From assembly GCA_030148665.1 (NCBI GenBank), contig JASBSZ010000048.1, positions 1-64,000 on the forward strand: DNA of 64,000 bases, written 5' to 3'. Positions within the stretch are counted from its first letter, which is position 1. The number at the start of each line of letters is the position of its first letter. The DNA comes from Alphaproteobacteria bacterium. Lineage in GTDB: Bacteria > Pseudomonadota > Alphaproteobacteria > Rhodobacterales > Rhodobacteraceae. The position numbers and the translations under genes are program-made. Below, in pieces: positions 7,570-16,949 of the stretch. Below the pieces are notes generated by a model, which had not been told where the DNA came from, did not search any database, and was given only the letters and a program-made list of their open reading frames with translations.

Positions 7570-9762
7570 TCAGTAAAAGCTCTGCGGATCGATATCGATC
7601 ACCAGCCTGATATTGGCGGGCAGCCTGAACTGCGCCCGCCAGCGCGACAGCGCATCCTGCAGCGCCACCCCCTTGGCGGCCTTGACCAGCAGACGGATAC
7701 GATGCCGCCCCCGGATACGGGCGATCGGCGCGGGGGCGGGGCCGAACAGCTGCGCGCCTATGGCCCGCAGCGGTGCGGTGTTGCGCACCATGTGGTTGGC
7801 CAGATCGCTCAGCACCGCCAGATCCGGCCCCGACAGGATGATGCCCGCAAGCCGCCCGAATGGGGGCATGCCGGCGGCCTGTCTCTGGGCGGCCTCGGCG
7901 CGCCAGAAACCCTCGTCATCGCCCGAAAGGATCGCCTTGATCACCGGATGATCGGGTTGATGGGTCTGGATCAGAGCCAGCCCCTTGCGGTCGGCGCGCC
8001 CGGCGCGACCGGCAACCTGTCGCATCAGCTGAAAGGTGCGCTCGCCCGCGCGCAGGTCGCCCCCCTGCAGGCCCAGATCGGCGTCAATCACCCCGACCAG
8101 CGTCAGCAGGGGAAAATTATGCCCCTTGGCGACGATCTGCGTGCCGATGATGACATCGGCCTTGCCCGAGGCGATTTCCTCGACCCTTGCCTTCATGGCG
8201 CGGGCCGAGGCTGCGAGGTCGGACGACAGGATGGCGATGCGGGCGTCTGGAAACAGCGCCTCGGCCTCTTCGGCCAGGCGTTCGACACCGGGGCCGACCG
8301 GGGCAAGGCGGTCTTCCGCCCCGCAGGAGGGGCAGCTTTGCGGTATCGGCTTCGTTTCACCGCATTGATGGCACATCAGACGGTTCTGGAAACGGTGCTC
8401 GACCATGCGCGCATCGCAGTGATCGCAACCGATCTGATGCCCGCAGGCGCGGCAGACGGTCAGCGGGGCGTATCCGCGCCGGTTCAGAAACAACAGCGCC
8501 TGTTCGCCCGCCTGCAGGCGCTGATCCACAGCCTGTTGCAGCGGTTCGGATATCCAGCGGCCCCGTTCCGGTGGATAGGCGCGCAGGTCGATGGCGTCGA
8601 TCTGCGGCAGCTCGGCCACGCCAAAGCGTTCTTCCAGATCAAGCCTGTGATACTTGCCCGCCTGCGCGTTGGCCCAGCTTTCAAGGCTGGGGGTGGCCGA
8701 GGCCAGAACCACCTGTGCGCCCGCGATGCTGGCCCGCAGAACGGCCATGTCGCGGGCATGGTAATGCACACCGTCCTCCTGCTTGTAGGAGGGGTCATGT
8801 TCCTCGTCCACCACGATCAGGCCAAGGTCGCGAAACGGCAGAAACAGGGCCGAGCGCGCGCCCACAACCAGCTGCGCCCCGCCCGCGCCGACCATGCGCC
8901 ACAGGCGACGCCGTTCGGTCATGGTGACGCCGGAATGCCACTCGGCCGCGCGCGCGCCGAAACGGGCCTCGACACGTTTCAGGAATTCCGAGGTCAACGC
9001 GATTTCCGGCAGCAGAACCAGCGCCTGACGGCCCGCGCGCAGGCAGGTGGCGACCGCTTCGAGATAGACCTCGGTCTTGCCCGACCCCGTCACGCCCTTG
9101 AGCAGCCAGGTGCCATAACCCCCCTTGCGAACGCCTGCGCATATGGCCTGCGCGGCCGCCCGCTGGTCGGCCGACAGCGGCTTGCCGGGGCGCGCGTGGT
9201 CAAGCGGCGGATAGGCGGTATCGCGGGGGGCCGCGACCTCGACCACCGCGCCCGCCTTGACCAGCCCCTTGACGACGCCGGGCGAAACGCCGGCAAGATC
9301 GGCCAGTTCGCCCAGGGTGAAAGGCAGGCCGCCATGTTCGCGCAGCACCGCGATCACGCGCGCGCGGGCCGGGGTCATGCGTTCGGGCTGGCCCTGGCCC
9401 AGCGCATAAAGGCGGCGCATATGCGGCGGGTTCATCAACCCCGGCGCGCGGGTCGCAAGCCGCAGCATGGCCGAAAGCGGCGACAGCGTGTAGTCGGCCG
9501 CGCGTTGCAGAAAGTGCTGCATTTCTTCGCGCATGGGTGGCACGTCAAGGCAGCGGATGACGCTGCGCAGACGGGCCGTGTCAAACCCCTGCCCCGCCCC
9601 CCAGACGACGCCCAGCACCTTGCGCGGGCCCAATGGCACCTCGACGAACGAGCCGACCGCGCAGCCCCCTTCCGGGGCGCGGTAATCGAGCAGGCGGTCA
9701 AGCGGCTCGGTCGTCAGCACGGCAACGGGGGTGCCGGTGGGAAAGGGGGCGGAGTCAGGCAT
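7570..9762 (-). CDS. priA: Primosomal protein N' (replication restart helicase PriA)
   Basis: This 730-residue protein is the 3'-5' DNA helicase that recognises stalled forks and reloads the replisome. In order: an N-terminal 3'-end-binding domain (LDRLLDYRAPEG), a winged helix, Walker A GVTGSGKTEVYLEA, Walker B VVDEEHDPSYKQ, a zinc-binding insert with eight cysteines in the CRACGHQIGCDHC ... CHQCGE ... CPSCG pattern, helicase motifs V and VI (GTQIVAKGHNFP, QVAGRAGRADRKG), and the C-terminal domain. Length equals that of E. coli PriA (732). The start is MPDSAPFPTGTPVAVLTTEP; upstream open frame is fortuitous. No dnaT/priB neighbours, as usual in this group. Confidence 0.96.
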   Translation of the reverse strand: MPDSAPFPTGTPVAVLTTEPLDRLLDYRAPEGGCAVGSFVEVPLGPRKVLGVVWGAGQGFDTARLRSVIRCLDVPPMREEMQHFLQRAADYTLSPLSAMLRLATRAPGLMNPPHMRRLYALGQGQPERMTPARARVIAVLREHGGLPFTLGELADLAGVSPGVVKGLVKAGAVVEVAAPRDTAYPPLDHARPGKPLSADQRAAAQAICAGVRKGGYGTWLLKGVTGSGKTEVYLEAVATCLRAGRQALVLLPEIALTSEFLKRVEARFGARAAEWHSGVTMTERRRLWRMVGAGGAQLVVGARSALFLPFRDLGLIVVDEEHDPSYKQEDGVHYHARDMAVLRASIAGAQVVLASATPSLESWANAQAGKYHRLDLEERFGVAELPQIDAIDLRAYPPERGRWISEPLQQAVDQRLQAGEQALLFLNRRGYAPLTVCRACGHQIGCDHCDARMVEHRFQNRLMCHQCGETKPIPQSCPSCGAEDRLAPVGPGVERLAEEAEALFPDARIAILSSDLAASARAMKARVEEIASGKADVIIGTQIVAKGHNFPLLTLVGVIDADLGLQGGDLRAGERTFQLMRQVAGRAGRADRKGLALIQTHQPDHPVIKAILSGDDEGFWRAEAAQRQAAGMPPFGRLAGIILSGPDLAVLSDLANHMVRNTAPLRAIGAQLFGPAPAPIARIRGRHRIRLLVKAAKGVALQDALSRWRAQFRLPANIRLVIDIDPQSFY

Positions 9763-9797
9763 GTGAGTAGCGTTTCGACTGGTGACGGAACTTGACG

Positions 9798-9845
9798 CCC
9801 GGCCGCAAGGCCGGGCAGCGCCCGCCCCGCCCCCCAGGCGGGCGC
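9798..9845 (+). repeat. Two-hairpin palindromic repeat, copy A
   Basis: First hairpin CCCGGCC-GCAA-GGCCGGG (9798-9815, a GNRA-type tetraloop); second hairpin GCGCCCGCC (9818-9826) with GGCGGGCGC (9837-9845). The first 33 bases match 29/33 with a copy inside a glycosyltransferase gene (36055) and 29/33 with the inverted copy ending at 45483. It lies in the 284-base gap between the divergent priA and fsa genes; the rest of that gap shows nothing recognisable beyond a purine-rich leader before fsa. Confidence 0.8.
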
Positions 9846-10046
9846 TTTCGCACCCCCCTCGGGGCAGGCGCTGCCCTCGGCGAGATACGGCTGCCGTGGC
9901 GCCCGGCCCCAACGACATCCACACCCCCCGCCAAAATATTTCCCCCTCGCTCAAAGATGGCTTTGCAGCGACTCGGCCATGCTGTAAGATCGCCCCCAGA
10001 TCGAGCAGACCGGACCAACCGGCAAAAGAAAACCGAAGGCAGGCAG

Positions 10047-10700
10047 ATGAAATTCTTTGCGGATACCGCTGAAATCGACGATATCGCCGAGCTGGCCGAG
10101 CTTGGCCTTGTTGACGGTGTGACCACCAACCCCTCGCTGATCCTGAAATCCGGGCGCGACATCCTTGAAGTCACGCGCGAGATCTGCGCCCTTGTGGACG
10201 GCCCGGTCAGCGCCGAGGTGGTTTCGACCGACGCCCAGGGCATGATCGACGAAGGCCGCAAGCTGGCCGAGATCGCCGACAACATCGCCATCAAGGTGCC
10301 GCTGACATGGGACGGACTGAAAGCCTGCAAGACCCTGACGACCGAGGGCCGCATGGTCAATGTCACGCTGTGCTTTTCGGCCAACCAGGCGCTGCTGGCG
10401 GCCAAGGCCGGGGCAACATTCGTCAGCCCCTTTATCGGGCGGCTGGACGACATCAACCTGGACGGCCTTGATCTGATCGCGGACATTCGCACCATCTATG
10501 ACAATTACGGCTTTGAAACCCGGATACTGGCCGCCTCGATCAGGTCGGTCAACCACATATCGGAATGCGCCAGGATCGGCGCCGACGTGGCCACCGCGCC
10601 GCCCTCGGTGCTGCGCAAGATGGTGGAACACCCGCTGACCGACAAGGGGCTGGCGGCCTTCCTCAAGGATTGGGAAAAGACCGGGCAGAAGATCCTCTGA
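10047..10700 (+). CDS. fsa: Fructose-6-phosphate aldolase/transaldolase-like protein
   Basis: At 217 residues this is the short transaldolase subfamily (FSA/TalC), a cytoplasmic TIM-barrel decamer. Signature segments are [12 protein letters not shown] (about residues 22-33) and [15 protein letters not shown], where the lysine (near residue 85) forms the Schiff base, followed by [19 protein letters not shown] and SPFIGR. Such proteins act either as transaldolase in the pentose phosphate pathway or as fructose-6-phosphate aldolase; the sequence alone does not decide. The start matches the family N-terminus [16 protein letters not shown]484 follows after 16 bases. Confidence 0.9.
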   Translation: MKFFADTAEIDDIAELAELGLVDGVTTNPSLILKSGRDILEVTREICALVDGPVSAEVVSTDAQGMIDEGRKLAEIADNIAIKVPLTWDGLKACKTLTTEGRMVNVTLCFSANQALLAAKAGATFVSPFIGRLDDINLDGLDLIADIRTIYDNYGFETRILAASIRSVNHISECARIGADVATAPPSVLRKMVEHPLTDKGLAAFLKDWEKTGQKIL

Positions 10701-10716
10701 AAGGATGGGGCAGGAC

Positions 10717-11433
10717 ATGAACAGGCAGACGACACCTCTTGACCAGCTGCGTGATCGCATCCTGGCAGAGCCCGAGATGATCCTTCAGGACAAGGACGTG
10801 ATGAAGGCCCTTGCCGGCGCCGACGACCAGCGCAAGGCGCCCAATGTCATCGACTTGCGCGACGTGGCGCTGCGGCGCCTGGAAGAGCGGTTTGAACGGC
10901 TCGAAGACACCCACAACACGGTGATCGCCGCCGCTTACGAGAACCTTTCCCGAACCCGCCAGGTGCAGAACGCGGTGATGGCCCTGCTGGAGCCGCTGGA
11001 TTTCACCGAATTCCTGCAGAGCCTGGGTGGCGAGGTGCGCGACATCCTGCGCGTCGATGCGGTCAGGCTGTGTCTGGAATCCGCGGCCACTGCCGAGCCC
11101 GCGCAGAATCGCCTGGTCAGCGAATATGGCGATGTCATCGGTTTCTATGCGCCGGGCAGCATCGAGGAATACCTCACGCAGGGGCGCCACATGTCGGATC
11201 GCGCGGTCACCCTGCGACAGGTGGCCCATGCGTCGAACACGCTGTATGGCGACAAGGCCCCCTGGATCAGATCCGAGGCATTGATGAAGCTCGATCTGGG
11301 CGGCGGCAACCTGCCGGGGATGCTGGCACTGGGATCCGAGGATCCGCACCAGTTCCACCCCAATCAGGGCGCTGACCTTCTGGCCTTTCTCGGAGGCGCC
11401 TTCGAGCGGATGATGCGCCGCTGGCTCAGCTAG
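10717..11433 (+). CDS. DUF484 family protein
   Basis: This 238-residue protein has the DUF484 layout: an N-terminal helix (ILAEPEMILQDKDVMKAL), a conserved VIDLRDVALRRLEERF stretch, a coiled-coil segment, and a C-terminal GAF-like domain. Its molecular function is unknown, but it is very often encoded directly before xerC, as here (15 bases apart) and as in gammaproteobacteria. The start at 10717 follows GGGGCAGGA; an ATG at 10705 has no room for a ribosome binding site. Possibly co-expressed with fsa and xerC. Confidence 0.85.
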   Translation: MNRQTTPLDQLRDRILAEPEMILQDKDVMKALAGADDQRKAPNVIDLRDVALRRLEERFERLEDTHNTVIAAAYENLSRTRQVQNAVMALLEPLDFTEFLQSLGGEVRDILRVDAVRLCLESAATAEPAQNRLVSEYGDVIGFYAPGSIEEYLTQGRHMSDRAVTLRQVAHASNTLYGDKAPWIRSEALMKLDLGGGNLPGMLALGSEDPHQFHPNQGADLLAFLGGAFERMMRRWLS

Positions 11434-11448
11434 CCGGATGGCGGGGCG

Positions 11449-12483
11449 ATGAGCGAAACCACCCTCATCCCGGCATCGCCCGCCTGCCTCGCGCTGATCG
11501 ATGACTGGCTGGCAACACAGCGGGCGCTGAAGGGCGTGGCAGACAACACGATCGAGGCCTATCGCCATGACCTGCTGGCATTTCTGAGCTTTCTTTCCGA
11601 CCATCTGGGCGGGATGGTGGCGCCGGCCCATCTGCGCGGTATCGGCCTGTCCGAGATGCGCGCATGGATGGCCCATGAGCGCGCACGCGGCCAGTCGGCG
11701 CGCTCGCTTGCCCGCGCGCTTTCGGCGGTCAAGGGGTTCTACCGCTGGTACGCTGAACGAAGGGGTTTCGATGCTTCCCGCGTGCTGGCAACCCGGGCGC
11801 CGCGATTTCAGGCCCGCCTGCCCCGCCCCATCGCGCCCGCTGCGGCGCGCAAGCTGATCGATACGGTCGAGCTGCAACACCCGGATGCGTGGATCAATGC
11901 CCGCGATACGGCGGTGCTGACCCTGCTGTATGGCTGCGGGCTGCGCATGTCCGAGGCCATGGGCCTGAAAGGCCGCGATGCCCCCCTGCCCGAGGTGCTG
12001 CGCATCACCGGCAAGGGCGGCAAGGAACGCATGGTGCCGGTTCTGCCGGTGGCCCGCGACGCGGTCGAACGCTACCGACGCCTCTGTCCGCATCCGCTGA
12101 CGGGCGAAGGCCCCCTCTTCAGGGGAAAACGCGGCGGTGCGCTGAATGCGCGCCTCATCCGCAAGCTGATGGAACAGTTGCGCAACCAGCTGGGCCTGCC
12201 GGCCACCGCCACCCCGCATGCGCTGCGCCACTCGTTCGCCACCCATCTGTTGCAGGCCGGCGGAGACCTGCGCGCCATTCAGGAACTGCTGGGGCATGCC
12301 TCGCTGTCCACGACACAGGTCTATACGGCCGTGGACCAGACACGCCTGATGGAGGTTTATCAGACCACCCACCCCAGGGCGCAAAGCCAGAGCCTGTCAC
12401 CTTTGCCCGGTATCGACAAGGAAGCGATGCAAGGGCGGGTGGCTGCAAACCGGCTCAAAGGCGATCCGAGGGATGAGAATTAG
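11449..12483 (+). CDS. xerC: Site-specific tyrosine recombinase XerC
   Basis: The 344-residue protein has an N-terminal SAM-like core-binding domain (about 13-105) and a C-terminal tyrosine recombinase domain. All catalytic residues are visible: Arg166 (GLRMSEA), Lys189 (TGKGGKER), His257 and Arg260 (HALRHSFATHLL), His283 (LGHASLSTTQ) and nucleophile Tyr292. With XerD it resolves chromosome dimers at dif. It is slightly longer than E. coli XerC (298), mainly through a C-terminal extension. Its position after DUF484, away from mobile genes, favours the housekeeping recombinase over a phage integrase. Confidence 0.93.
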   Translation: MSETTLIPASPACLALIDDWLATQRALKGVADNTIEAYRHDLLAFLSFLSDHLGGMVAPAHLRGIGLSEMRAWMAHERARGQSARSLARALSAVKGFYRWYAERRGFDASRVLATRAPRFQARLPRPIAPAAARKLIDTVELQHPDAWINARDTAVLTLLYGCGLRMSEAMGLKGRDAPLPEVLRITGKGGKERMVPVLPVARDAVERYRRLCPHPLTGEGPLFRGKRGGALNARLIRKLMEQLRNQLGLPATATPHALRHSFATHLLQAGGDLRAIQELLGHASLSTTQVYTAVDQTRLMEVYQTTHPRAQSQSLSPLPGIDKEAMQGRVAANRLKGDPRDEN

Positions 12484-12605
12484 GGTCCTGATGCTAGATG
12501 TGGCGAACTTCGGATTCGGGTGGATAGGCCCCGTTGTCGCATTCCGGCCCTTGTGATAGGCATTGGCGGGTTGTTGATCTTTCTTTACGCGTACCGAGTA
12601 TTCTC

Positions 12606-13175
12606 ATGGTTTTTCGCCTTGTCGCCTGCGTTGGCGTAGTTGTTGCCTGTCTTGTCGCACCCGCCACGGCGCAGCAGTATTCGCGCGAAATGTTCATGCG
12701 CAGCGGATGGAAGCAACAGGATCGCATGAATACCCGTCACCAGATACTCAGACAGCGGTCGCTGATCCCTCCGAAACTGCGTGACAGCAACGGTACCATC
12801 AAGGTGGTCTGGGGGGAATGGATCGACGAAATGACCGGGGCGCGGATCGGCCCGATCAATCCCGACGGGGTTGTGGAGATCGACCATGTCATTCCGCTCA
12901 AATGGGCGTGGGATCATGGGGCCAGCGTCTGGAGCTATGAAAAACGGAATCGTTTTGCCAATGACAGACGTTTTCTGATCATCACGACGCGCCAGAACAA
13001 CAATCGGAAACGGGCCAAGGGGGCGGATATATACATCCCGTCGGATCCTGCGCTGGCGTGTTCCTATATTTCCGCCTTTGAACGGGCGGCGATCGATTAT
13101 GTCCTTGATATCGATCTCAAGACATGGAGCTGGATCACGACCAACGAAAAGGACAGCTGCCGGGGCAATTCCTGA
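12606..13175 (+). CDS. Secreted HNH-family endonuclease (DUF1524-like)
   Basis: A 189-residue protein with an N-terminal signal sequence (MVFRLVACVGVVVACLVAPA, cleavage near ATA-QQ) and an HNH/beta-beta-alpha nuclease core: EIDHVIPLKWAWDHGAS with the conserved Asp-His, then RNRFANDRRFLIIT and QNNNRKRAKG supplying the distal Asn/His positions. It resembles exported DUF1524-type nucleases found in many bacteria. Its target, periplasmic or extracellular DNA or RNA, is inferred. The ATG at 12606 is chosen for the signal peptide; no strong ribosome binding site is visible. It ends three bases from the convergent nadE gene. The 122-base gap before it shows no clear motif. Confidence 0.75.
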   Translation: MVFRLVACVGVVVACLVAPATAQQYSREMFMRSGWKQQDRMNTRHQILRQRSLIPPKLRDSNGTIKVVWGEWIDEMTGARIGPINPDGVVEIDHVIPLKWAWDHGASVWSYEKRNRFANDRRFLIITTRQNNNRKRAKGADIYIPSDPALACSYISAFERAAIDYVLDIDLKTWSWITTNEKDSCRGNS

Positions 13176-13178
13176 TCG

Positions 13179-14837
13179 CTACCCCTCGTCGCGCCAGCGG
13201 TTGACGATCGGATAGCGCCGGTCAAGCCAGAAGGCCCGGCCCGATGTGCGCGCGCCCGGCGCCGACTGAAACCGCTTGTATTCCGAGATATAGATCAGAT
13301 GCTCGACCCGCTTGACGGTGGCGCGGTCATGGCCCGCGGCGACGACCTCGGCCACCGACTGGTCGCGGTCGATCAGGCGTTCGAGGATGTCGTCCAGCAC
13401 GTCATAGGGCGGCAGGCTGTCTTCGTCCTTCTGGTCGGGGCGCAGCTCGGCCGAGGGGGGCTTGTCGATCACCCGCTGCGGGATGACCTCGCCCGCCGGC
13501 CCCTTCATCCAGTCGCGGTGGTTTTCGTTGCGCCAGCGGGCGGTTTCGAACACGCGCGTCTTGTAGAGATCCTTGATCGGGTTATAGCCGCCGGCCATGT
13601 CGCCATAGATGGTGGCATACCCCACCGCGACCTCGGATTTGTTGCCGGTGGTCAGCAGCATCTCGCCGAACTTGTTGGACAGCGCCATCAGCAGCAGCCC
13701 GCGCAGGCGCGACTGGATGTTTTCCTCGGTCACGTCGGGCGAGGTGCCGGCAAAAAGCGGCGCCAGCGCCTCGGTCACGGCGGCGCGGGGGCCGGTGATC
13801 GGCAGGTTGTCCAGCCGGCAGCCCAGATTGCGGGCCACCGCTGCGGCATCTTCAAGCGACTCGGGCGAAGTATATTCCGAGGGCAACATCACGCAGCGGA
13901 CATTTTCCGCGCCCAGCGCGTCGGCGGCAATGGCCGCGACCAGGGCCGAATCGATGCCCCCCGACAGGCCCAGCAGAACGCGCTGAAAGCCCGATTTGCG
14001 CATATAGTCGCGCAGCGCGAGCACCATGGCGTTATAGTCCTGCTCCCACACATGGGGGAAAGGGGCGAGTTCGCCCCTGGCGGCGCGCCAGCCATCGGGC
14101 GTTTCGGTGAAATCCACATGGGCGAGCGTTTCGGCAAAGGGCGGCAGTTGCAGCATCAACGCCCCGCCGGGGTTCAGCACGAAAGAGCCGCCGTCGAAAA
14201 CCTGGTCATCCTGCCCGCCAACCATGTTCAGGTAAACCAGCGGCAGGCCGGTTTCCACGACGCGCGCCACCATCAGCCCGTGGCGATCCTCGATCTTTTC
14301 GCGCCGATAGGGCGAGCCGTTGGGCACCAGCAGGATTTCGGCCCCCGTCTCGGCCAGGGCCTCGGCGACGTCCTCGTGCCAGGCATCCTCGCAGATGGGC
14401 GAGCCGATGCGCAGATCACCCACCGCATAGGGGCCGCAGATGGGGCCGGGGGTGAACAGGCGCATCTCGTCGAATACCTGCGTATTGGGCAGGTGGTGCT
14501 TTTTCACCACCGCCCGGATCTGCCCGCCCGACAGGATGTAATAGGCGTTGACCAGCTCGCCCCCCTCGGCAAAGGGGCCGCCGATGCCGATGGTCGGCCC
14601 CTCGGCACAGTCGCGGGCCAGCTGTTCGACATGCTTCATGGCATCGGCCACGAAAGCGGGTTTCAGCACCAGATCCTGCGTCTGATAGCCGGTGACGAAC
14701 ATTTCCGGCAGCGCCAGCATGTCGGCACCACCGGCCCGCGCCTGCCCGTAGGCATCACGCGCCAGCGCCACGTTGCCCGCAAGATCGCCCACGGTCGGGT
14801 TCAACTGCCCCAGTGTCAGGCGAAAGGTTCTGGCCAT
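13179..14837 (-). CDS. nadE: Glutamine-dependent NAD+ synthetase
   Basis: This 552-residue two-domain enzyme makes NAD+ from nicotinate adenine dinucleotide, ATP and glutamine. The N-terminal nitrilase-fold glutaminase domain shows the catalytic triad in ALPEMFVTGY (Glu), KKHHLPN (Lys) and SPICEDAWHE (Cys). The C-terminal synthetase domain has the P-loop LSGGIDSALVAAIA near residue 290 and TTGNKSEVAVGYATIYGD plus GGYNPIKDLYKT. Length fits the bacterial short form of glutamine-dependent NadE. The start at 14837 matches the domain N-terminus (MARTFRLTLGQLNPTVGDLA). Transcribed alone, convergent with the HNH gene. Confidence 0.95.
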   Translation of the reverse strand: MARTFRLTLGQLNPTVGDLAGNVALARDAYGQARAGGADMLALPEMFVTGYQTQDLVLKPAFVADAMKHVEQLARDCAEGPTIGIGGPFAEGGELVNAYYILSGGQIRAVVKKHHLPNTQVFDEMRLFTPGPICGPYAVGDLRIGSPICEDAWHEDVAEALAETGAEILLVPNGSPYRREKIEDRHGLMVARVVETGLPLVYLNMVGGQDDQVFDGGSFVLNPGGALMLQLPPFAETLAHVDFTETPDGWRAARGELAPFPHVWEQDYNAMVLALRDYMRKSGFQRVLLGLSGGIDSALVAAIAADALGAENVRCVMLPSEYTSPESLEDAAAVARNLGCRLDNLPITGPRAAVTEALAPLFAGTSPDVTEENIQSRLRGLLLMALSNKFGEMLLTTGNKSEVAVGYATIYGDMAGGYNPIKDLYKTRVFETARWRNENHRDWMKGPAGEVIPQRVIDKPPSAELRPDQKDEDSLPPYDVLDDILERLIDRDQSVAEVVAAGHDRATVKRVEHLIYISEYKRFQSAPGARTSGRAFWLDRRYPIVNRWRDEG

Positions 14838-14940
14838 GTCTGTGCGCTCCGGTTCATGTCTGCGCCTGTTTAGAGGGGTTCTGCGGCGGTGTGAACCGTC
14901 AGCCACCTGAATCCGGATCGCCACACTGAATTTTCATCCC

Positions 14941-14992
14941 CCGGACCGCTTGCGGTCCGGCTCAAACCCGGCCTCGCCCCCCAGGTGGGCGC
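14941..14992 (+). repeat. Hairpin-rich intergenic stretch, possibly a diverged copy of the two-hairpin repeat
   Basis: CCGGACCG-CTTG-CGGTCCGG (14941-14960) is a perfect 8-bp stem with a tetraloop; a second block, CGCCCCCCAGGTGGGCGC (14975-14992), resembles the second hairpin of the repeat at 9818-9845. It lies between the 3' end of cobT and the start of nadE on the minus strand, so it could also end cobT transcription, but no T-run follows. Confidence 0.45.
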
Positions 14993-15044
14993 GAACCTCG
15001 CCTTGAGCAAAACTTCTCATGACAAGGATTACGATTCCTCCCCG

Positions 15045-16061
15045 CTACCCGTCGCTGACGCCCGCCTCGGCGAATGTCGCCATGCCGGAATGGCAGGCAA
15101 TGGCGCCCTTGAGAATACCGATCGCCAGCGCCGCGCCAGACCCCTCGCCCAGACGCAGGCCCAGCGACAACAGCGGCTCCTTGCCCAGTTCGCGCAGCAT
15201 GCGGGCATGCGGGCCCTCGGCCGAGACATGGCCGGCAACGGCGTGATCCAGCGCGCCGGGGGCCGCGCGTTCCAGCACTGCGGCCGCAGCAGTGCAGATG
15301 AACCCGTCAAGGATCACGGGGATGCGTTCCACCCTTGCGCGCGCGATAGCCCCTGTCATGGCGGCGATTTCGCGCCCGCCAAGGCGGCGCAAGACCTCGA
15401 GCGGATCACCCAGATGCGCGCGGTGCAGCGCAATCCCCTCGGCCACCACGCGGGCCTTGTTGGCAAGACCCGCATCGTCAACGCCGGTGCCACGCCCGAC
15501 CCAGTCGGCCGCCTCGCCGCCGAACAATGCGCAGGCGATCGCCGCCGCCGGGGTCGTGTTGCCGATGCCCATTTCGCCGGTCACCAGCAGATCGGCGGAT
15601 GAATCGACTGCATCCCAGCCCGCGCCCAGCGCCGCCAGCAACGCGCCCTCATCCATCGCCGCTGCTTGCGTGAAATCGCGCGTCGGGCGGTCGAGATCCA
15701 GCGCATGCACCGTCATGGTCGCACCGAATGCGTTGGAAAGCTGGTTGATGGCCGCACCGCCGGCCTGAAAGTTCAGCACCATCTGTTCAGTCACCTCGGG
15801 CGGAAAGGCCGAAACCCCCTGCGCCGCGACCCCGTGATTGCCGGCAAAGACGACAACCTGCGGGCGGGCGATCTGCGGAGCCGCCTCGCCCCGCCAGCCG
15901 GCATACCAGATCGCCAGATCCTCGAGCCGGCCCAGCGCGCCGGGGGGCTTGGTCAGCTGGCCGTTGCGCGCCGCGGCATCGGCCAGAGCGGCCTGATTGG
16001 GCTGCGACAGATCCGAAAGGATGCCGCGGAATTCTTTGAGGCTGGAAAAGGTTGCGCTCAT
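15045..16061 (-). CDS. cobT: Nicotinate-nucleotide--dimethylbenzimidazole phosphoribosyltransferase
   Basis: The 338-residue enzyme makes alpha-ribazole phosphate, the lower-ligand precursor of cobalamin. Family marks include [13 protein letters not shown] near the N-terminus, [32 protein letters not shown] in the middle and [15 protein letters not shown] near the C-terminus, whose Glu corresponds to the catalytic Glu317 of Salmonella CobT. Start 16061 follows GAGGACCG. It is divergent from cobS/cobV (85 bases between starts), and the two products act in adjacent steps of nucleotide-loop assembly. No cobalamin riboswitch fits in the short intergenic space. Confidence 0.95.
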   Translation of the reverse strand: MSATFSSLKEFRGILSDLSQPNQAALADAAARNGQLTKPPGALGRLEDLAIWYAGWRGEAAPQIARPQVVVFAGNHGVAAQGVSAFPPEVTEQMVLNFQAGGAAINQLSNAFGATMTVHALDLDRPTRDFTQAAAMDEGALLAALGAGWDAVDSSADLLVTGEMGIGNTTPAAAIACALFGGEAADWVGRGTGVDDAGLANKARVVAEGIALHRAHLGDPLEVLRRLGGREIAAMTGAIARARVERIPVILDGFICTAAAAVLERAAPGALDHAVAGHVSAEGPHARMLRELGKEPLLSLGLRLGEGSGAALAIGILKGAIACHSGMATFAEAGVSDG

Positions 16062-16146
16062 CGTCGGTCCTCATTTGGGAATTGATCTGGGCACTGTTTA
16101 ACGCCATTCACGAGGGGGAACAGCCCAAAACCGGGGGGAGGGAAAA

Positions 16147-16917
16147 ATGAATGACAGGTTCCGCGAGACCTTTCGCGCCGGCGACATTGCTGCGGCCTTT
16201 GGTATTCTGACGCGCATCCCCCTGCCGATCGACCATGCACTTGCCGGCGAGCGTGCGGCGAAGGCGGTGTGGGCCTGGCCGCTGGTGGGTGCCGTCCTGG
16301 GCGGTGGCAGCGCGATTGCCGGAAATCTGGCGCTCTGGCTGGGGGTGCCTGGAGGCATCGCGGCGGCCCTTGTGCTGGCCGTGCTTGTCCTTGCAACCGG
16401 TGCCCTGCACGAGGACGGGCTGGCCGACAGCGCCGACGGGCTGGGCGGGGGCGGCAGCGCTGCGCGGCGGCTGGAAATCATGCATGACAGCCGCATCGGC
16501 GCCTATGGTGCAACGGCGCTGACCCTGGTGATACTGGCGCGCTGGTCGGCAATCGCGGCCCTGATCGGCGCCGGAAACCTGTTCTGGCCGATGGTGGCGG
16601 TGGGGGCCATTTCCCGCCTGCCGATGGTGCTGGCCATGTTCATGCTGGATCCGGCCCGCAACGACGGCCTGTCGGCGGGCATCGGCGTGCCTGCACCGGC
16701 TGCCGTGCTTGGTGCGTTCGGGGTCAGCCTGGTGATGGGCGTCATTGCCGTGGGCTGGGGCGCCATCGCCATGCTGATCTGGGGCTGCCTTGCTGCCGCC
16801 GCGCTGTTTCTGGCGGCACGTACCCTGATCGGCGGACATACGGGCGATGTCCTGGGAGCGAGCCAGCAACTGGCCGAAGTGGCCAGCCTGGCCAGTGCCG
16901 CGGCCCTGCCGGGCTGA
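16147..16917 (+). CDS. cobS: Adenosylcobinamide-GDP ribazoletransferase (cobalamin synthase)
   Basis: This 256-residue inner-membrane protein joins adenosylcobinamide-GDP and alpha-ribazole to form adenosylcobalamin; it is named cobV in the alphaproteobacterial nomenclature. It shows the family motifs TRIPLP, WAWPLVGAVLGG, TGALHEDGLADSADG (acidic metal-binding site, about residues 79-93), HDSRIGAYG and GHTGDVLGASQQ. Five or six hydrophobic helices are present. ATG follows GGGGGGAGGG by six bases. Divergent partner of cobT. Confidence 0.94.
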   Translation: MNDRFRETFRAGDIAAAFGILTRIPLPIDHALAGERAAKAVWAWPLVGAVLGGGSAIAGNLALWLGVPGGIAAALVLAVLVLATGALHEDGLADSADGLGGGGSAARRLEIMHDSRIGAYGATALTLVILARWSAIAALIGAGNLFWPMVAVGAISRLPMVLAMFMLDPARNDGLSAGIGVPAPAAVLGAFGVSLVMGVIAVGWGAIAMLIWGCLAAAALFLAARTLIGGHTGDVLGASQQLAEVASLASAAALPG

Positions 16918-16949
16918 GGTTCGCGGGCCGGTCGGGGTTCGGGGCGCGC

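Noticed and set aside
7096-9795. Open frame of about 900 codons antisense to priA
   Set aside because: Same cause as above; PriA on the minus strand explains the region completely, and the antisense frame lacks a start with a ribosome binding site.
11449-12483. XerC as a phage or island integrase marking an attachment site
   Set aside because: It follows DUF484 as in chromosomal xerC loci, and no tRNA gene, direct repeat or phage gene is nearby.
16062-16146. Cobalamin riboswitch between cobT and cobS
   Set aside because: The gap of 85 bases between two divergent starts is too short for the roughly 200-base aptamer, and no B12-box was found.
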